Source: JAPYTY01 sp036338435
GTDB taxonomy: Bacteria > Acidobacteriota > UBA6911 > RPQK01 > JADFOI01
Assembly: GCA_036338435.1 (NCBI GenBank)
Contig: JAYZCG010000025.1
Location: forward strand, 1 to 35,817
Length of the DNA: 35,817 nucleotides
Direction: 5' to 3'
Part shown: positions 24,866 to 33,727 of the stretch, one piece after another
How the letters are laid out: each line of letters begins with the position of its first letter
How positions within the stretch are numbered: position 1 is the stretch's first letter
Translations under genes and position numbers: made by a program
Notes under the pieces: model-generated
Seen by the model: only the letters and a program-made list of their open reading frames with translations
Told to the model about the DNA's origin: nothing
The model's database searches: none

Positions 24866-25392
24866 GCGACATCTTTGAATTTACTCCAGAAAATTTTAAA
24901 CGATTCCAGGAAATTTTACATTGCTATCCAAGAAAACAGGCCGCCATGTTGCCCACCCTGTATTTAGCTCAGCAGCAACAGGGTTGCATCACACCAGAAG
25001 TTGAACAGTACGTGGCCCAACTCCTTGAAGTTTCTTTGGTTGATGTTCGTGAGGTATTAACCTTTTACACTTTGTTCTTTCGTCGCCCTATGGGGCATCA
25101 TCACATTCGCCTATGCATGAGTATCAGTTGCTGGATTCGTGGGGCTGGCCAAATCAAGGAGAATTTGACCCGTATTTTAGGTGTGCCTAGTGGTGAAATG
25201 ACTACAGATGGGAACTTTAGCTGGGAGGCTGTTCCTGATTGTCTAGGGGCCTGTGAACTAGCTCCAATGATACAAATGGATAAGGACTATTATGGACCTC
25301 TTACCTCGAATAAAATCACCGACATCTTAAATGACCCCTCACATAGTCACAACCACAAAAGCACAGAACAAAACACCAAAGAAACAAGCTAA
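24862..25392 (+). CDS. nuoE: NADH-quinone oxidoreductase subunit E
   Basis: NuoE is a thioredoxin-fold subunit of the NADH dehydrogenase module holding a 2Fe-2S cluster (N1a). The ligand pairs are visible as CMSISC near residue 92 and CLGAC near residue 131. N-terminal helices precede (KQAAMLPTLYLAQQQQG; ITPEVEQYVAQLLEV). The TTG start at 24862 shares TTGA with the nuoD stop, a coupled junction. The last 20 or so residues (HSHNHKSTEQ...) form a polar, His-containing tail of unclear meaning. Length 176 is normal. Confidence 0.94.
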   Translation: MSDIFEFTPENFKRFQEILHCYPRKQAAMLPTLYLAQQQQGCITPEVEQYVAQLLEVSLVDVREVLTFYTLFFRRPMGHHHIRLCMSISCWIRGAGQIKENLTRILGVPSGEMTTDGNFSWEAVPDCLGACELAPMIQMDKDYYGPLTSNKITDILNDPSHSHNHKSTEQNTKETS

Positions 25393-25394
25393 TC

Positions 25395-26678
25395 ATGCCC
25401 ATCGTTAAATTGGTGTCAGAACATTTCTACAATCCCGAGGCCAAGAAATTATCCTGGTATCGTGACCAGGGAGGTTATGCCAATGCCCTCAAATCGATTC
25501 GCGATATGAAACCTCAGGAAATCATTGATGAAGTAAGTAAGTCAAACCTAAGGGGATTAGGTGGAGCGGGATTCCCTACCGGCCGAAAGTGGACTTTCGT
25601 TCCCCGCAACACCGGCAAGCAAGTCTACCTAGTTGTAAATGCCGATGAGTCGGAACCGGGGACCTTCAAGGATCGCTACATATTAGAATGGGATCCTCAC
25701 AGACTGATCGAAGGGATTATCATATGCGCTTATGCCCTTGATATTCACACGGCCTACATTTACGTTCGAGGCGAATATGTTCGCCCAACTGAAACGCTCC
25801 AAAACGCTATTGACGAAGCCTATCAAGGCAGTGTTCTAGGAAAACAAGTTCTGGGACAAGACTTCCCTCTGGACATCCATGTTCATCGCGGCGCCGGGGC
25901 ATATATCTGCGGCGAGGAAACTGGCCTATTAGAGTCACTCGAAGGGAAAAAGGGATGGCCTCGACTAAAACCTCCATTCCCTGCTATAGAAGGCCTCTTT
26001 GGGCATCCGACAGTAATCAATAATGTGGAAACTCTTGCCCATCTTCCAAAAATCATAGCCAATGGAAGTCATTGGTTCGCCGAGATTGGATGTGAACACA
26101 ACGGGGGAACGCGCCTGTTTGCCCTTTCTGGAAGTGTTAAAAAACCAGGCGTTCATGAATTGCCCCTTGGGACCCCGATGCACGAGCTCATCTACGAACA
26201 TGGTGGCGGTATTTTGAATGACAAAGCCCTCAAAGCAGTAATTCCAGGTGGGGCCTCTGCAGCTGTTTTGGCTTGCGATGAAAGTAATATTTCCCTAGAT
26301 TTTGACAGTTGTCTAAAAGCGGACTCGATGCTGGGATCCGGAGCAGTCATTGTCATGGACGAGGATGTCTGTATGGTCAAGGCGGCTCATAACATAATGA
26401 ATTTCTTTGCTCACGAATCGTGTGGACAGTGCACTCCCTGCCGCGAGGGTACTGCCTGGGTACATAGAATACTAACTCGTATTGTAAAAGGTGAAGGGAT
26501 TCCAGATGATATCAATGCCCTATTAGACATCGCTAACAACATGAGCGGCACTAGCATTTGTGCTCTTAGCGATGGGGCCGCAATGTCCTTCCGGAGTTAC
26601 GTTAAAAAATTTACTTCCGAGTTTGAATATCACATTCGCCACGGCAAGTGTGACATTGAACAAAGGCTTTCCAACTAA
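25395..26678 (+). CDS. nuoF: NADH-quinone oxidoreductase subunit F
   Basis: NuoF binds NADH and FMN and carries the N3 4Fe-4S cluster, the electron entry point of complex I. The 427-residue protein shows LGGAGFPTGRKW (glycine-rich NADH/FMN region; the family commonly has GRGGAGF), ADESEPGTFKDR, GAYICGEETGLLESLEG, and the cluster ligands in ESCGQCTPCREG, with the fourth Cys in TSICALSDGAA. It starts two bases after nuoE and its TAA overlaps the nuoG ATG by one base. All hallmark residues are present, so it should be active. Confidence 0.97.
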   Translation: MPIVKLVSEHFYNPEAKKLSWYRDQGGYANALKSIRDMKPQEIIDEVSKSNLRGLGGAGFPTGRKWTFVPRNTGKQVYLVVNADESEPGTFKDRYILEWDPHRLIEGIIICAYALDIHTAYIYVRGEYVRPTETLQNAIDEAYQGSVLGKQVLGQDFPLDIHVHRGAGAYICGEETGLLESLEGKKGWPRLKPPFPAIEGLFGHPTVINNVETLAHLPKIIANGSHWFAEIGCEHNGGTRLFALSGSVKKPGVHELPLGTPMHELIYEHGGGILNDKALKAVIPGGASAAVLACDESNISLDFDSCLKADSMLGSGAVIVMDEDVCMVKAAHNIMNFFAHESCGQCTPCREGTAWVHRILTRIVKGEGIPDDINALLDIANNMSGTSICALSDGAAMSFRSYVKKFTSEFEYHIRHGKCDIEQRLSN

Positions 26679-28246
26679 TGCCAACTCTTACTATTGACCA
26701 TCAAGAGATCCATGTAGAACCTGAATCAACAGTGCTGCAAGCCGCTGAAAAATTGGGCATACACATCCCACGTTACTGTTATCACCCTGGTCTCTCTGTC
26801 GTAGGAAGTTGCCGGATGTGCCTAGTCGAAGTTGAAACAATGCCCAAACTGACCGTTTCATGTCATACCCAAATTCAGGAGGGCATGCGCGTCCATACTA
26901 ACTCTGATCGTGTAGCTCATGCTCGTCGTGCGATGCTCGAACTCCTCTTGATTGATCACCCTCTAGATTGCCCTGTTTGTGACCAATCCGGCGAATGTGA
27001 CCTCCAGGACTATTACATGGAAATAGGCAAACATAACAGCCGTTTTCTCGAAAATAAACACAAGTCTAAAAAAGCTTCCATCATTGGCCCCCATGTTATT
27101 CTGGACCAAGAACGCTGTATTCTGTGCACCCGTTGCACTCGTTTTTGCACGGAAATTTCCAAGACCAATGAACTGGGTGTTTTCAACCGTGGCAACAAAT
27201 CCGTCATCGATCATTATCCAGGCCGTCTCCTAGACAACCCCTATTCAGGAAATGTAATTGACATCTGTCCTGTAGGAGCTCTTACAGAAAGAGAATTCAG
27301 GTTTCAATGTCGTGTTTGGTACCTGCGGGAAACAAATTCCATCTGTAATGGCTGTTCCCGAGGTTGTAACATTAGCATTCACTATAACCTCTCACATCCA
27401 CACAAATCGGGTAAAAAACGAGTCCAACGTCTAAAACCTCGATTCAACCCCGAGGTCAATCGCTGGTGGATCTGTGATGAAGGTCGATTTGGATATGAAT
27501 TTATTGATAAAAATAGAATTGAAACTCCCCATAGACTGGTTAACGGACAATTAGAACCGGCCCTTTGGAATGAGGTCCTAGAAGAAACATCAACTGCTCT
27601 TAAAGCGACACTAGAGAAGTTTGGCCCAAATAGCATTGGCATAATTGTTTCACCCCAACTTTCCAACGAAGAGTTATATCTGATCCACAAATTTTTTGGG
27701 GAATTATTGGAAATCAATCAGATTGGATACCGTAATTCTTGGGAACCGGAAGGTTTTCAAGATGATTTTCTCATGCGCGCAGACAAGAATCCCAATAGCC
27801 GAGGAGCTCAGGAAATGGGTTTCAGTGAAGATTCTAAAGCCCTGTTAAAAAAGGCTGCCTCGGGCGATATAAAGATTCTCTATATTTTCCAACATGACTT
27901 CCAAAATAAGGAAGCGCAAAAACTCCTTGAACAAACTGAATGTGTCATCTTCCAAGGGTCTAATTGGAACACAACAGCAAAACTCTGTAACATTCTATTG
28001 CCTGGGGCTACCTATGCAGAAACCGAAGGCACCTTTACCAACTTTGAAGGTCGCGTCCAACATTTCCATCAGGCTTTTCTACCCCGTTCAAAATCTAGAG
28101 ATGTCATTGACATAATGACAACACTAGCCAAACAGTGGGGATATGAATGGCCCTACGCTGGGCCCGAAGATATCTTTATAGAGTGGCATGGTAAGCCCTA
28201 CGCCGATCTAAAGGAATGTGGGGAATTGATTAAGGAAGACTCTTAG
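26678..28246 (+). CDS. nuoG: NADH-quinone oxidoreductase subunit G (short form)
   Basis: NuoG carries several iron-sulfur clusters of complex I. The N-terminal plant-type 2Fe-2S domain is seen in CYHPGLSVVGSCRMC with a further Cys in VSCHTQ; next is the CPVCDQSGECDLQD site, then CILCTRCTRFC with CPVG, and a 4Fe-4S motif CNGCSRGCN. The following molybdopterin-oxidoreductase-like region is reduced to about 250 residues, so the protein is 522 residues, shorter than the roughly 900 of the E. coli form; short forms are known in other phyla. Its ATG overlaps the nuoF stop. It is followed by an unusual 184-base gap before nuoH. Confidence 0.95.
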   Translation: MPTLTIDHQEIHVEPESTVLQAAEKLGIHIPRYCYHPGLSVVGSCRMCLVEVETMPKLTVSCHTQIQEGMRVHTNSDRVAHARRAMLELLLIDHPLDCPVCDQSGECDLQDYYMEIGKHNSRFLENKHKSKKASIIGPHVILDQERCILCTRCTRFCTEISKTNELGVFNRGNKSVIDHYPGRLLDNPYSGNVIDICPVGALTEREFRFQCRVWYLRETNSICNGCSRGCNISIHYNLSHPHKSGKKRVQRLKPRFNPEVNRWWICDEGRFGYEFIDKNRIETPHRLVNGQLEPALWNEVLEETSTALKATLEKFGPNSIGIIVSPQLSNEELYLIHKFFGELLEINQIGYRNSWEPEGFQDDFLMRADKNPNSRGAQEMGFSEDSKALLKKAASGDIKILYIFQHDFQNKEAQKLLEQTECVIFQGSNWNTTAKLCNILLPGATYAETEGTFTNFEGRVQHFHQAFLPRSKSRDVIDIMTTLAKQWGYEWPYAGPEDIFIEWHGKPYADLKECGELIKEDS

Positions 28247-28248
28247 CC

Positions 28249-28431
28249 ATGTTTATTCCTCCTCACCCCCACTGCAGCGCAAACCTCTCGTTTTCATTAG
28301 CTCATTTACACTTGGTAAGTCTTCCTAATATGTGCGGTAGTACAATCTCGGAAGTACGCCATGCATACTCAGAATCTCCACCCCATAATGACATAAATCA
28401 GATGGTTTTTTTCAGGAAAATCTTGCAGTAA
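28249..28431 (+). CDS. Possible small ORF between nuoG and nuoH, 60 residues
   Basis: This reading frame starts two bases after the nuoG stop, with AAGGAAG about 11 bases upstream, and its TAA shares a base with the nuoH ATG (TAATG), the same junction type as nuoF-nuoG. That perfect fit is what supports it. Against it, the protein (MFIPPHPHCSANLSF at the start, rich in His, Ser and Pro) resembles nothing I know, has no membrane helix, and looks non-coding in composition. It may be a decayed gene, a translational bridge to nuoH, or chance. Confidence 0.3.
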   Translation: MFIPPHPHCSANLSFSLAHLHLVSLPNMCGSTISEVRHAYSESPPHNDINQMVFFRKILQ

Positions 28432-29510
28432 TGGAATATTTTCTGACTTCTGCCAAAGTTTTATTTATTTTCAATGTAATCATGGGCTTCATGTTGCTTC
28501 TCAGCTGGGCGGAGCGAAAACAAAGTGCATTAATGCAAGATCGAATCGGAGCAAATCGAGCCGATCTATTCGGATTTCGTGCACTGGGCCTTTTCCATCC
28601 TATTGCCGATGCTATCAAACTGCTAACAAAGGAAAATTTTACCCCCGCCAACGAGCATCGAATAATTCACACTTTAGCTCCAATGATTGCCCTATTCTTT
28701 GCTCTGATCAGTTTTGCAGTCATTCCATTTGGAGGTGTTTATGACATTGGGGGGCACCGTCTTTCAATGCAAATCCTAGATCTTAACATCGGGCTTCTAT
28801 ACATCTTTGCAACAATGAGTATGGGAATCTATGGGTTTGTTCTAGCAGGATGGGCCTCGGGTAGCAACTATGGCCTACTGGGTAGCCTACGCGCTGCTAG
28901 TCAAATGATTTCCTATGAGATCACCATGGGAGCTACCATCATTGGGATCTTAATGATTTATGAAACCCTAAGTCTTCAAGAAATCGTGTTAGCACAAGGC
29001 GAATTATGGTGGGGCTGGGTACCAAAATGGGGAGTACTAGTCCAACCCCTGGGCTTTATCCTTTTTACAACCGCCGCTATAGCCGCGACAAAAAGAATCC
29101 CCTTTGACATCCCGGAGGGAGAGTCAGAAATTGTTGGATATTTCGTCGAATATAGCGGTATGAAATTTGGGATGTTTTATACCAGTGATTTTGTTGAAAC
29201 AGTTCTAGCTTCATCGATGATAACCACTTTATTTTTTGGAGGTTGGCAATTTCCATTTTTGTACCCAGATGGATTTCAATTCCCGGGCAATATACTTTAC
29301 CCTATGTCCTCACTAATGGTTATGGGATTACAAATCGGAGCCTTTCTAACTAAGGTATTCCTCTTTTGTTTTCTACTGATGCTAATTCGCTGGACCCTGC
29401 CTCGTTTTCGGTGGGACCATCTAATGAAGTTAGGATGGACCATTATGCTACCTCTCTCCATTGCCAACATCTTAATAACAGCATTGTTGTTACTATTAGG
29501 ATTTTTTTAA
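28431..29510 (+). CDS. nuoH: NADH-quinone oxidoreductase subunit H
   Basis: NuoH is the membrane subunit that joins the peripheral arm to the proton-pumping arm and lines the quinone tunnel. The 359-residue protein has about eight or nine hydrophobic helices and the family motifs WAERKQSALMQDRIGANRA in the first loop, LGSLRAASQMISYE, and RIPFDIPEGESEIVGYFVEY. Charged Glu residues of the E-channel are in place. ATG 28431 overlaps the stop of the preceding small frame, with AGGAAAA about ten bases upstream. nuoI follows after four bases. Confidence 0.97.
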   Translation: MEYFLTSAKVLFIFNVIMGFMLLLSWAERKQSALMQDRIGANRADLFGFRALGLFHPIADAIKLLTKENFTPANEHRIIHTLAPMIALFFALISFAVIPFGGVYDIGGHRLSMQILDLNIGLLYIFATMSMGIYGFVLAGWASGSNYGLLGSLRAASQMISYEITMGATIIGILMIYETLSLQEIVLAQGELWWGWVPKWGVLVQPLGFILFTTAAIAATKRIPFDIPEGESEIVGYFVEYSGMKFGMFYTSDFVETVLASSMITTLFFGGWQFPFLYPDGFQFPGNILYPMSSLMVMGLQIGAFLTKVFLFCFLLMLIRWTLPRFRWDHLMKLGWTIMLPLSIANILITALLLLLGFF

Positions 29511-29514
29511 AGAT

Positions 29515-30066
29515 ATGGCTATCAAGAAAATCGAACGGACACTTGGTTTTTGGGAGAGAAGTTACCTCCCGGAGATTGCTAAAGGTTTGCGTTTGACAGC
29601 CCGGCATTTTTTCAGAAATCTCTTGATTCACATTGCCCACCTCTTTGGATGGGCTAAACATTTACGCGGAGGGGAAACCTATCAGTATCCAGAAGAAAGA
29701 CGCCCGTTTTCATCACGCTTACGAACTCTTCACCGATTAACTCGACGCCAAGATGGTTCTCCCCGTTGTGTAGCCTGCATGATGTGCGAAACAGTCTGCC
29801 CAGCTCAGTGCATTTATATCGTCGGTGGTGAACATCCCAATCCTGAAATCGAAAAATATCCCATCCGTTTTGACATTGACCTGGGGGTATGTGTTTTTTG
29901 TGGATATTGTGTGGAGGCATGCCCTGAAGACGCCATTCGTATGGATACTGGGATTTTAGAATTTTCCTCCTATTCTCGGGAAGGTATGATCATGGATGCA
30001 AAGCAACTACTTTCGTACTCACCCAAACCATCGATCTCAAAGACATCGTTTCCTGACAACGAGTAA
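29515..30066 (+). CDS. nuoI: NADH-quinone oxidoreductase subunit I
   Basis: NuoI is an 8Fe ferredoxin-like subunit carrying clusters N6a and N6b that conduct electrons toward NuoB. Both CX2CX2CX3C motifs are complete: Cys 85, 88, 91, 95 and Cys 126, 129, 132, 136. The first Cys of each group is followed by the last of the other motif in the usual CP context (VCPAQC, ACPEDA). The N-terminal part contains an amphipathic membrane-facing helix (ARHFFRNLLIHIAHLFGW). It is the last nuo gene here; nuoJ does not follow. Confidence 0.96.
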   Translation: MAIKKIERTLGFWERSYLPEIAKGLRLTARHFFRNLLIHIAHLFGWAKHLRGGETYQYPEERRPFSSRLRTLHRLTRRQDGSPRCVACMMCETVCPAQCIYIVGGEHPNPEIEKYPIRFDIDLGVCVFCGYCVEACPEDAIRMDTGILEFSSYSREGMIMDAKQLLSYSPKPSISKTSFPDNE

Positions 30067-30131
30067 CCATCGAGAAATCTCAAAACCCCCATACTCTGAA
30101 TTCACGGTATTACGCCATTTCACCTTACAAA

Positions 30132-30140
30132 TGGTAGAAT
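30132..30140 (+). promoter_or_regulatory. Candidate extended -10 promoter for lptFG
   Basis: TGGTAGAAT matches TGnTATAAT with five of six core bases. It would start transcription about 25 bases before GTG 30172. A weak hairpin CCATTT-8-AAATGG (30115-30134) overlaps its upstream edge. It suggests the permease gene is transcribed separately from nuo. Confidence 0.4.
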
Positions 30141-30171
30141 AAATACTTACAAAAAAGAGATCTTATAGCCC

Positions 30172-32508
30172 GTGACAGTCCAGAAAATCCACAAAGTTAT
30201 CTATGCCGAAATCCTCTTTCCCTCTCTAATTACTTTAGCTATATTAACGTTTGTCGTCTTCACTCGTGAGTTTGGACGCCTAGCAGAGATGCTAATTAGT
30301 AAAAATGCAGACATCCTCACAGTCGTGCAGGTTGTTGTGTCACTACTGCCTTCAGCTCTGATTTTCACAGTTCCTTTTTCTTTTTTAATTGGCACCATGA
30401 TTGGGTTCAGTCGGCTCTCCGCCGACAGTGAAATCACTGCCATGAAAGCCGTTGGTATCAGTATCTATCAGCTGTTGTGGCCAGTTTTAAAGGCTGGCAT
30501 CATTATCACCGTAGTCACCCTTCTCCTGACTACACTTGTTTTGCCTCACGGCAACTGGATGCTTGGCCAAATCCGTCACAATCTGGGCCTACGTCCCGTT
30601 CAGTCTGAAATCAAACCTCAGGTATTTAATGAAAACTTGCCTGGGACTCTACTCTATATCGAGGATAGAAACTTGCAGAATTTCGTATGGAGTGGCGTGT
30701 TTCTCTCTGATGAGGGAAGCGATGGTCAACAAAGGATTATTCTTGCCAACCAAGCATATCCTATATTTAGTGATGACAACAGCCGCGTGCAGATACATTT
30801 TAACAAAGGTTTAATTTATGCGGTTAGCCCAAACACTCCTGAAAAAGATAGCCTAACAACATTCCAGACTCTAGATGTTCCAGTGTCCTTTCCTATAGCA
30901 GAACAAGTCGAAACAGGGCCTAAAAGACCCAAAGAAAAAAATCTACGTGAACTCTGGAAAGATCTCCACAGCGATGATGTCACTATCCAACGGGGAAGCA
31001 CTATCGAATTAAACAGGCGAATTGCATTACCTCTCTCCGCCTTAATTTTCTCTATTCTGGGAGTTAGTTTAGGCTCGACTACCCCAAAGGGGATTAGAGG
31101 CTACGGGTTTGTTGTTGGCATGACGATCGCGTTTTTATATTACATTCTTTTCGCCAGTGGGAGCAGACTGACAACCACTGGCACCCTATCGATCCTTGAA
31201 GGGGTTTGGGGAGCCAATTTGTTAATGGGTGCTATTGCTTTACTGACTCTCCGTCATGCACAGTTGGGCTTTCGATGGATACAGCTATTGCCCAACAATA
31301 AAATGTTTCTATTTCTATCAGATCAACTTCTGAGAGTCACAAAAGCCATCGAATATCTTTTCCGAGGTCTCATTAACAATTTCCAATCTTGGCTAACCTC
31401 CCTTCGAAGGACTCGCTTCCAGTTGGCTCGTGTTATCGATCTTTACATTATTCGTGTTTTTCTTCTCTATTTCATTCTTGCCCTATCAATCTGCGTGTCC
31501 CTATTTTGCCTGTTTACTTTTTTTGAGCTCATTGATGATTTATTCGAAAACAACATTTCCGGTATCATACTTTTAGATTATTTTTTCTACTTATTCCCCC
31601 ATATTCTAATGCTTCTCATCCCTATCTCCATGTTAATTGCAACCCTGATAACCTTAGGGATTTTTGACAAAACCAATCAGGTGATCGCTCTGAAATCCTG
31701 TGGGGTTAGTATTTATCGAATGATTGTCCCCATTTTGGGGGTTGCTCTGCTGGTCAGTGCTTTTATATTTGCCCTTCAAGAATATGTCCTCCCTTATGCA
31801 AACCAGAAACAAGACAACCTGAGAAATATAATAAAAGGTCGGCCCATCCAAACTTATTATCAACTGGGACGAAGTTGGATCTTTGGTCAGGACAACCAGC
31901 TGTACAATTATAACGATTTCGATTCGGATCGAGATGTCTTAGCAGAAATATCTATCTACAAGTTGGACATTCGGACAAACCAAATCTTTCAACACACTTA
32001 TGCCCAAACAACCGTATGGGATTCTGAAGAGCAGATTTGGAAACTCTACAATGGATGGCAACGCAATTTCACGGACAATGGAGTTGAATTTTCCATCTTT
32101 GAAGAACTGCTATCACCTATGACTGAGAAGCCGTCCTACTTCAAAGAGGAGGTGAAAGAATCCAGCAAAATGACCTACCTCGAACTCAAAGACTACATTT
32201 ATAATTTACAGCAAAGAGGTGTTGAAGTGGATCACCTAAAAACAGAATTCCATAAAAAGCTTTCCTTTCCGGTCGTGAGTTTTATTATGTCAATTCTGGG
32301 AGTGCCCTTTGCATTTACTATTGGTCGTCGTGGAACACTCTATGGAATTGCAGTCGGCGTCTTTATGGGGATTGTCTATTGGGGAGCCTTCGGAGTCTTC
32401 AGCATTCTGGGAACAAATGGGCTCCTTTCTCCTATGTTAGCCGCCTGGGGGCCCAACATCCTTTTCGGAGCAGGAGGATTTATTCTCCTACTAGGCGTGC
32501 GGACGTAA
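30172..32508 (+). CDS. Fused LptF-LptG lipopolysaccharide export permease
   Basis: LptF and LptG are the membrane halves of the LptB2FG transporter that extracts lipopolysaccharide from the inner membrane and feeds it to the periplasmic bridge. Both are normally separate proteins of about 360 residues. Here one 778-residue chain holds two YjgP/YjgQ-type units: residues 1-380 (helices around 13-30, 52-75, 100-122, then a periplasmic beta domain and three C-terminal helices) and 425-778 (LARVIDLYIIRVFLLYFI, FDKTNQVIALKSCGVS, then a second beta domain and KLSFPVVSFIMSILGVPFA). SDSEITAMKAVGIS and NQVIALKSCGVS are the equivalent cytoplasmic coupling helices. The linker (380-425) contains two hydrophilic stretches. 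Start GTG 30172 is bounded by an in-frame TAG two codons upstream. Confidence 0.93.
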   Translation: MTVQKIHKVIYAEILFPSLITLAILTFVVFTREFGRLAEMLISKNADILTVVQVVVSLLPSALIFTVPFSFLIGTMIGFSRLSADSEITAMKAVGISIYQLLWPVLKAGIIITVVTLLLTTLVLPHGNWMLGQIRHNLGLRPVQSEIKPQVFNENLPGTLLYIEDRNLQNFVWSGVFLSDEGSDGQQRIILANQAYPIFSDDNSRVQIHFNKGLIYAVSPNTPEKDSLTTFQTLDVPVSFPIAEQVETGPKRPKEKNLRELWKDLHSDDVTIQRGSTIELNRRIALPLSALIFSILGVSLGSTTPKGIRGYGFVVGMTIAFLYYILFASGSRLTTTGTLSILEGVWGANLLMGAIALLTLRHAQLGFRWIQLLPNNKMFLFLSDQLLRVTKAIEYLFRGLINNFQSWLTSLRRTRFQLARVIDLYIIRVFLLYFILALSICVSLFCLFTFFELIDDLFENNISGIILLDYFFYLFPHILMLLIPISMLIATLITLGIFDKTNQVIALKSCGVSIYRMIVPILGVALLVSAFIFALQEYVLPYANQKQDNLRNIIKGRPIQTYYQLGRSWIFGQDNQLYNYNDFDSDRDVLAEISIYKLDIRTNQIFQHTYAQTTVWDSEEQIWKLYNGWQRNFTDNGVEFSIFEELLSPMTEKPSYFKEEVKESSKMTYLELKDYIYNLQQRGVEVDHLKTEFHKKLSFPVVSFIMSILGVPFAFTIGRRGTLYGIAVGVFMGIVYWGAFGVFSILGTNGLLSPMLAAWGPNILFGAGGFILLLGVRT

Positions 32509-32610
32509 CCTCTATTACCCGAGTCCCTCATGTCTTCCGCTTGACAACTTCATAAACCTTCGCCCAGTTTTATCGACATTGAAAGGATCTTTACTTCTAC
32601 CATCAATAGT

Positions 32611-32640
32611 TTGTACTGTGTCCTATACAAAGGGTACACT
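32611..32640 (+). promoter_or_regulatory. Candidate desaturase promoter with overlapping inverted repeat
   Basis: TTGTAC and TACACT are spaced by 18 bases, each only partly matching consensus. The flanks TAGTTTGTAC (32607-32616) and GTACACTA (32634-32641) form an imperfect inverted repeat over the same site, as a repressor operator might. It lies about 60 bases before ATG 32700. Confidence 0.3.
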
Positions 32641-32699
32641 AGGGGGGTTCCTGTCAGATTTGATCAGTTTCCGAACTGTAACACAAGAAGGACATCGAT

Positions 32700-33620
32700 A
32701 TGAAATGGTGGATAGCAATAGCACGATGGTTTGACAACTCAGTAGGATCCAATCCAGTTTCCGAAAGCGAAGCTATGGACATCGATTGGATTCGCTCGAT
32801 CCCATTTCTAATGCTACACCTAATGTGCTTTGGAGTAATCTGGGTAGGATGGAGTTGGACGGCCGTTACAGTAGCGGTTTCCCTTTACCTCTTGAGAATG
32901 TTTGCTATTACCGGATTCTATCATCGATATTTTTCGCACCGCAGCTTTGAGACGTCTCGCTGGGCCCAATTCCTATTTGCGGCCTGGGGCAATACTGCTG
33001 TTCAGAAAGGCCCTCTGTGGTGGGCGGCCCATCACCGCCACCATCATCGCCACTCGGATGAGGCTAATGATGTCCATTCGCCACATACATCTGGATTGTA
33101 TTGGAGCCACATTGGCTGGATTACCTGTAAAGGCAATTTTAGAACTAGGTTAGAAGCAATCCCCGACTTCGCGAAGTTTCCTGAACTACGCTTCTTAGAT
33201 CGCTTTGAAACGCTTGTCCCCGTCCTTCTAGCAACATCGATTTTTGGATTAGGATACCTATTAGAGTTTTTAGCACCTCAGTTGGGAACCTCGGGTCCTC
33301 AACTTTTGATTTGGGGGTTTTTTATTTCTACGATTGCCCTCTTTCACGGGACATGTACCATAAACTCCCTTGCTCATCTCATAGGGAAAAGACGTTACCA
33401 AACTTCCGACCATAGCCGGAATAGTCTCATCTTGGCCTTAATTACATTGGGAGAGGGTTGGCACAACAATCACCACCACTTCCCCGCTTCTGTACGCCAG
33501 GGTTTTTACTGGTGGGAAATTGACATTACCTACTACGTACTGTGCTTTTTTTCTCGAATAGGCCTGATATGGAATCTAAATCCAGTATCACAAACAGCAC
33601 GTAATACTAGGCGAGTCTAA
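32700..33620 (+). CDS. Membrane acyl-CoA (delta-9 type) fatty acid desaturase
   Basis: A 306-residue integral-membrane di-iron desaturase that introduces a double bond into long acyl chains and so tunes membrane fluidity. The three histidine boxes are complete: HRYFSH (75-80), HHRHH (111-115) and HNNHHH (255-260), plus the additional NSLAH (residue 226). Hydrophobic helices lie around residues 34-65, 172-192 and 203-222. The strong AAGGAC seven bases before ATG 32700 supports the start. It follows the lptFG gene after 191 bases with its own possible promoter and precedes the radical SAM gene. Acyl-CoA or acyl-lipid use cannot be decided from the sequence. Confidence 0.94.
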   Translation: MKWWIAIARWFDNSVGSNPVSESEAMDIDWIRSIPFLMLHLMCFGVIWVGWSWTAVTVAVSLYLLRMFAITGFYHRYFSHRSFETSRWAQFLFAAWGNTAVQKGPLWWAAHHRHHHRHSDEANDVHSPHTSGLYWSHIGWITCKGNFRTRLEAIPDFAKFPELRFLDRFETLVPVLLATSIFGLGYLLEFLAPQLGTSGPQLLIWGFFISTIALFHGTCTINSLAHLIGKRRYQTSDHSRNSLILALITLGEGWHNNHHHFPASVRQGFYWWEIDITYYVLCFFSRIGLIWNLNPVSQTARNTRRV

Positions 33621-33691
33621 TTTATTTTTTGGTTAGCCATTTAAATCTTAGGATTATAGGGCGACTGTTAAATATCTGATCGAATCTGAGA

Positions 33692-33722
33692 AATGATCAC
33701 ACAAGTGCTCGTATGGATCATT
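33692..33722. repeat. 7-bp perfect inverted repeat before the radical SAM gene
   Basis: AATGATC (33692-33698) and GATCATT (33716-33722) flank 17 bases and end five bases before ATG 33728. It could be an operator or a hairpin that controls access to the start codon. Confidence 0.4.
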
Positions 33723-33727
33723 AACTG

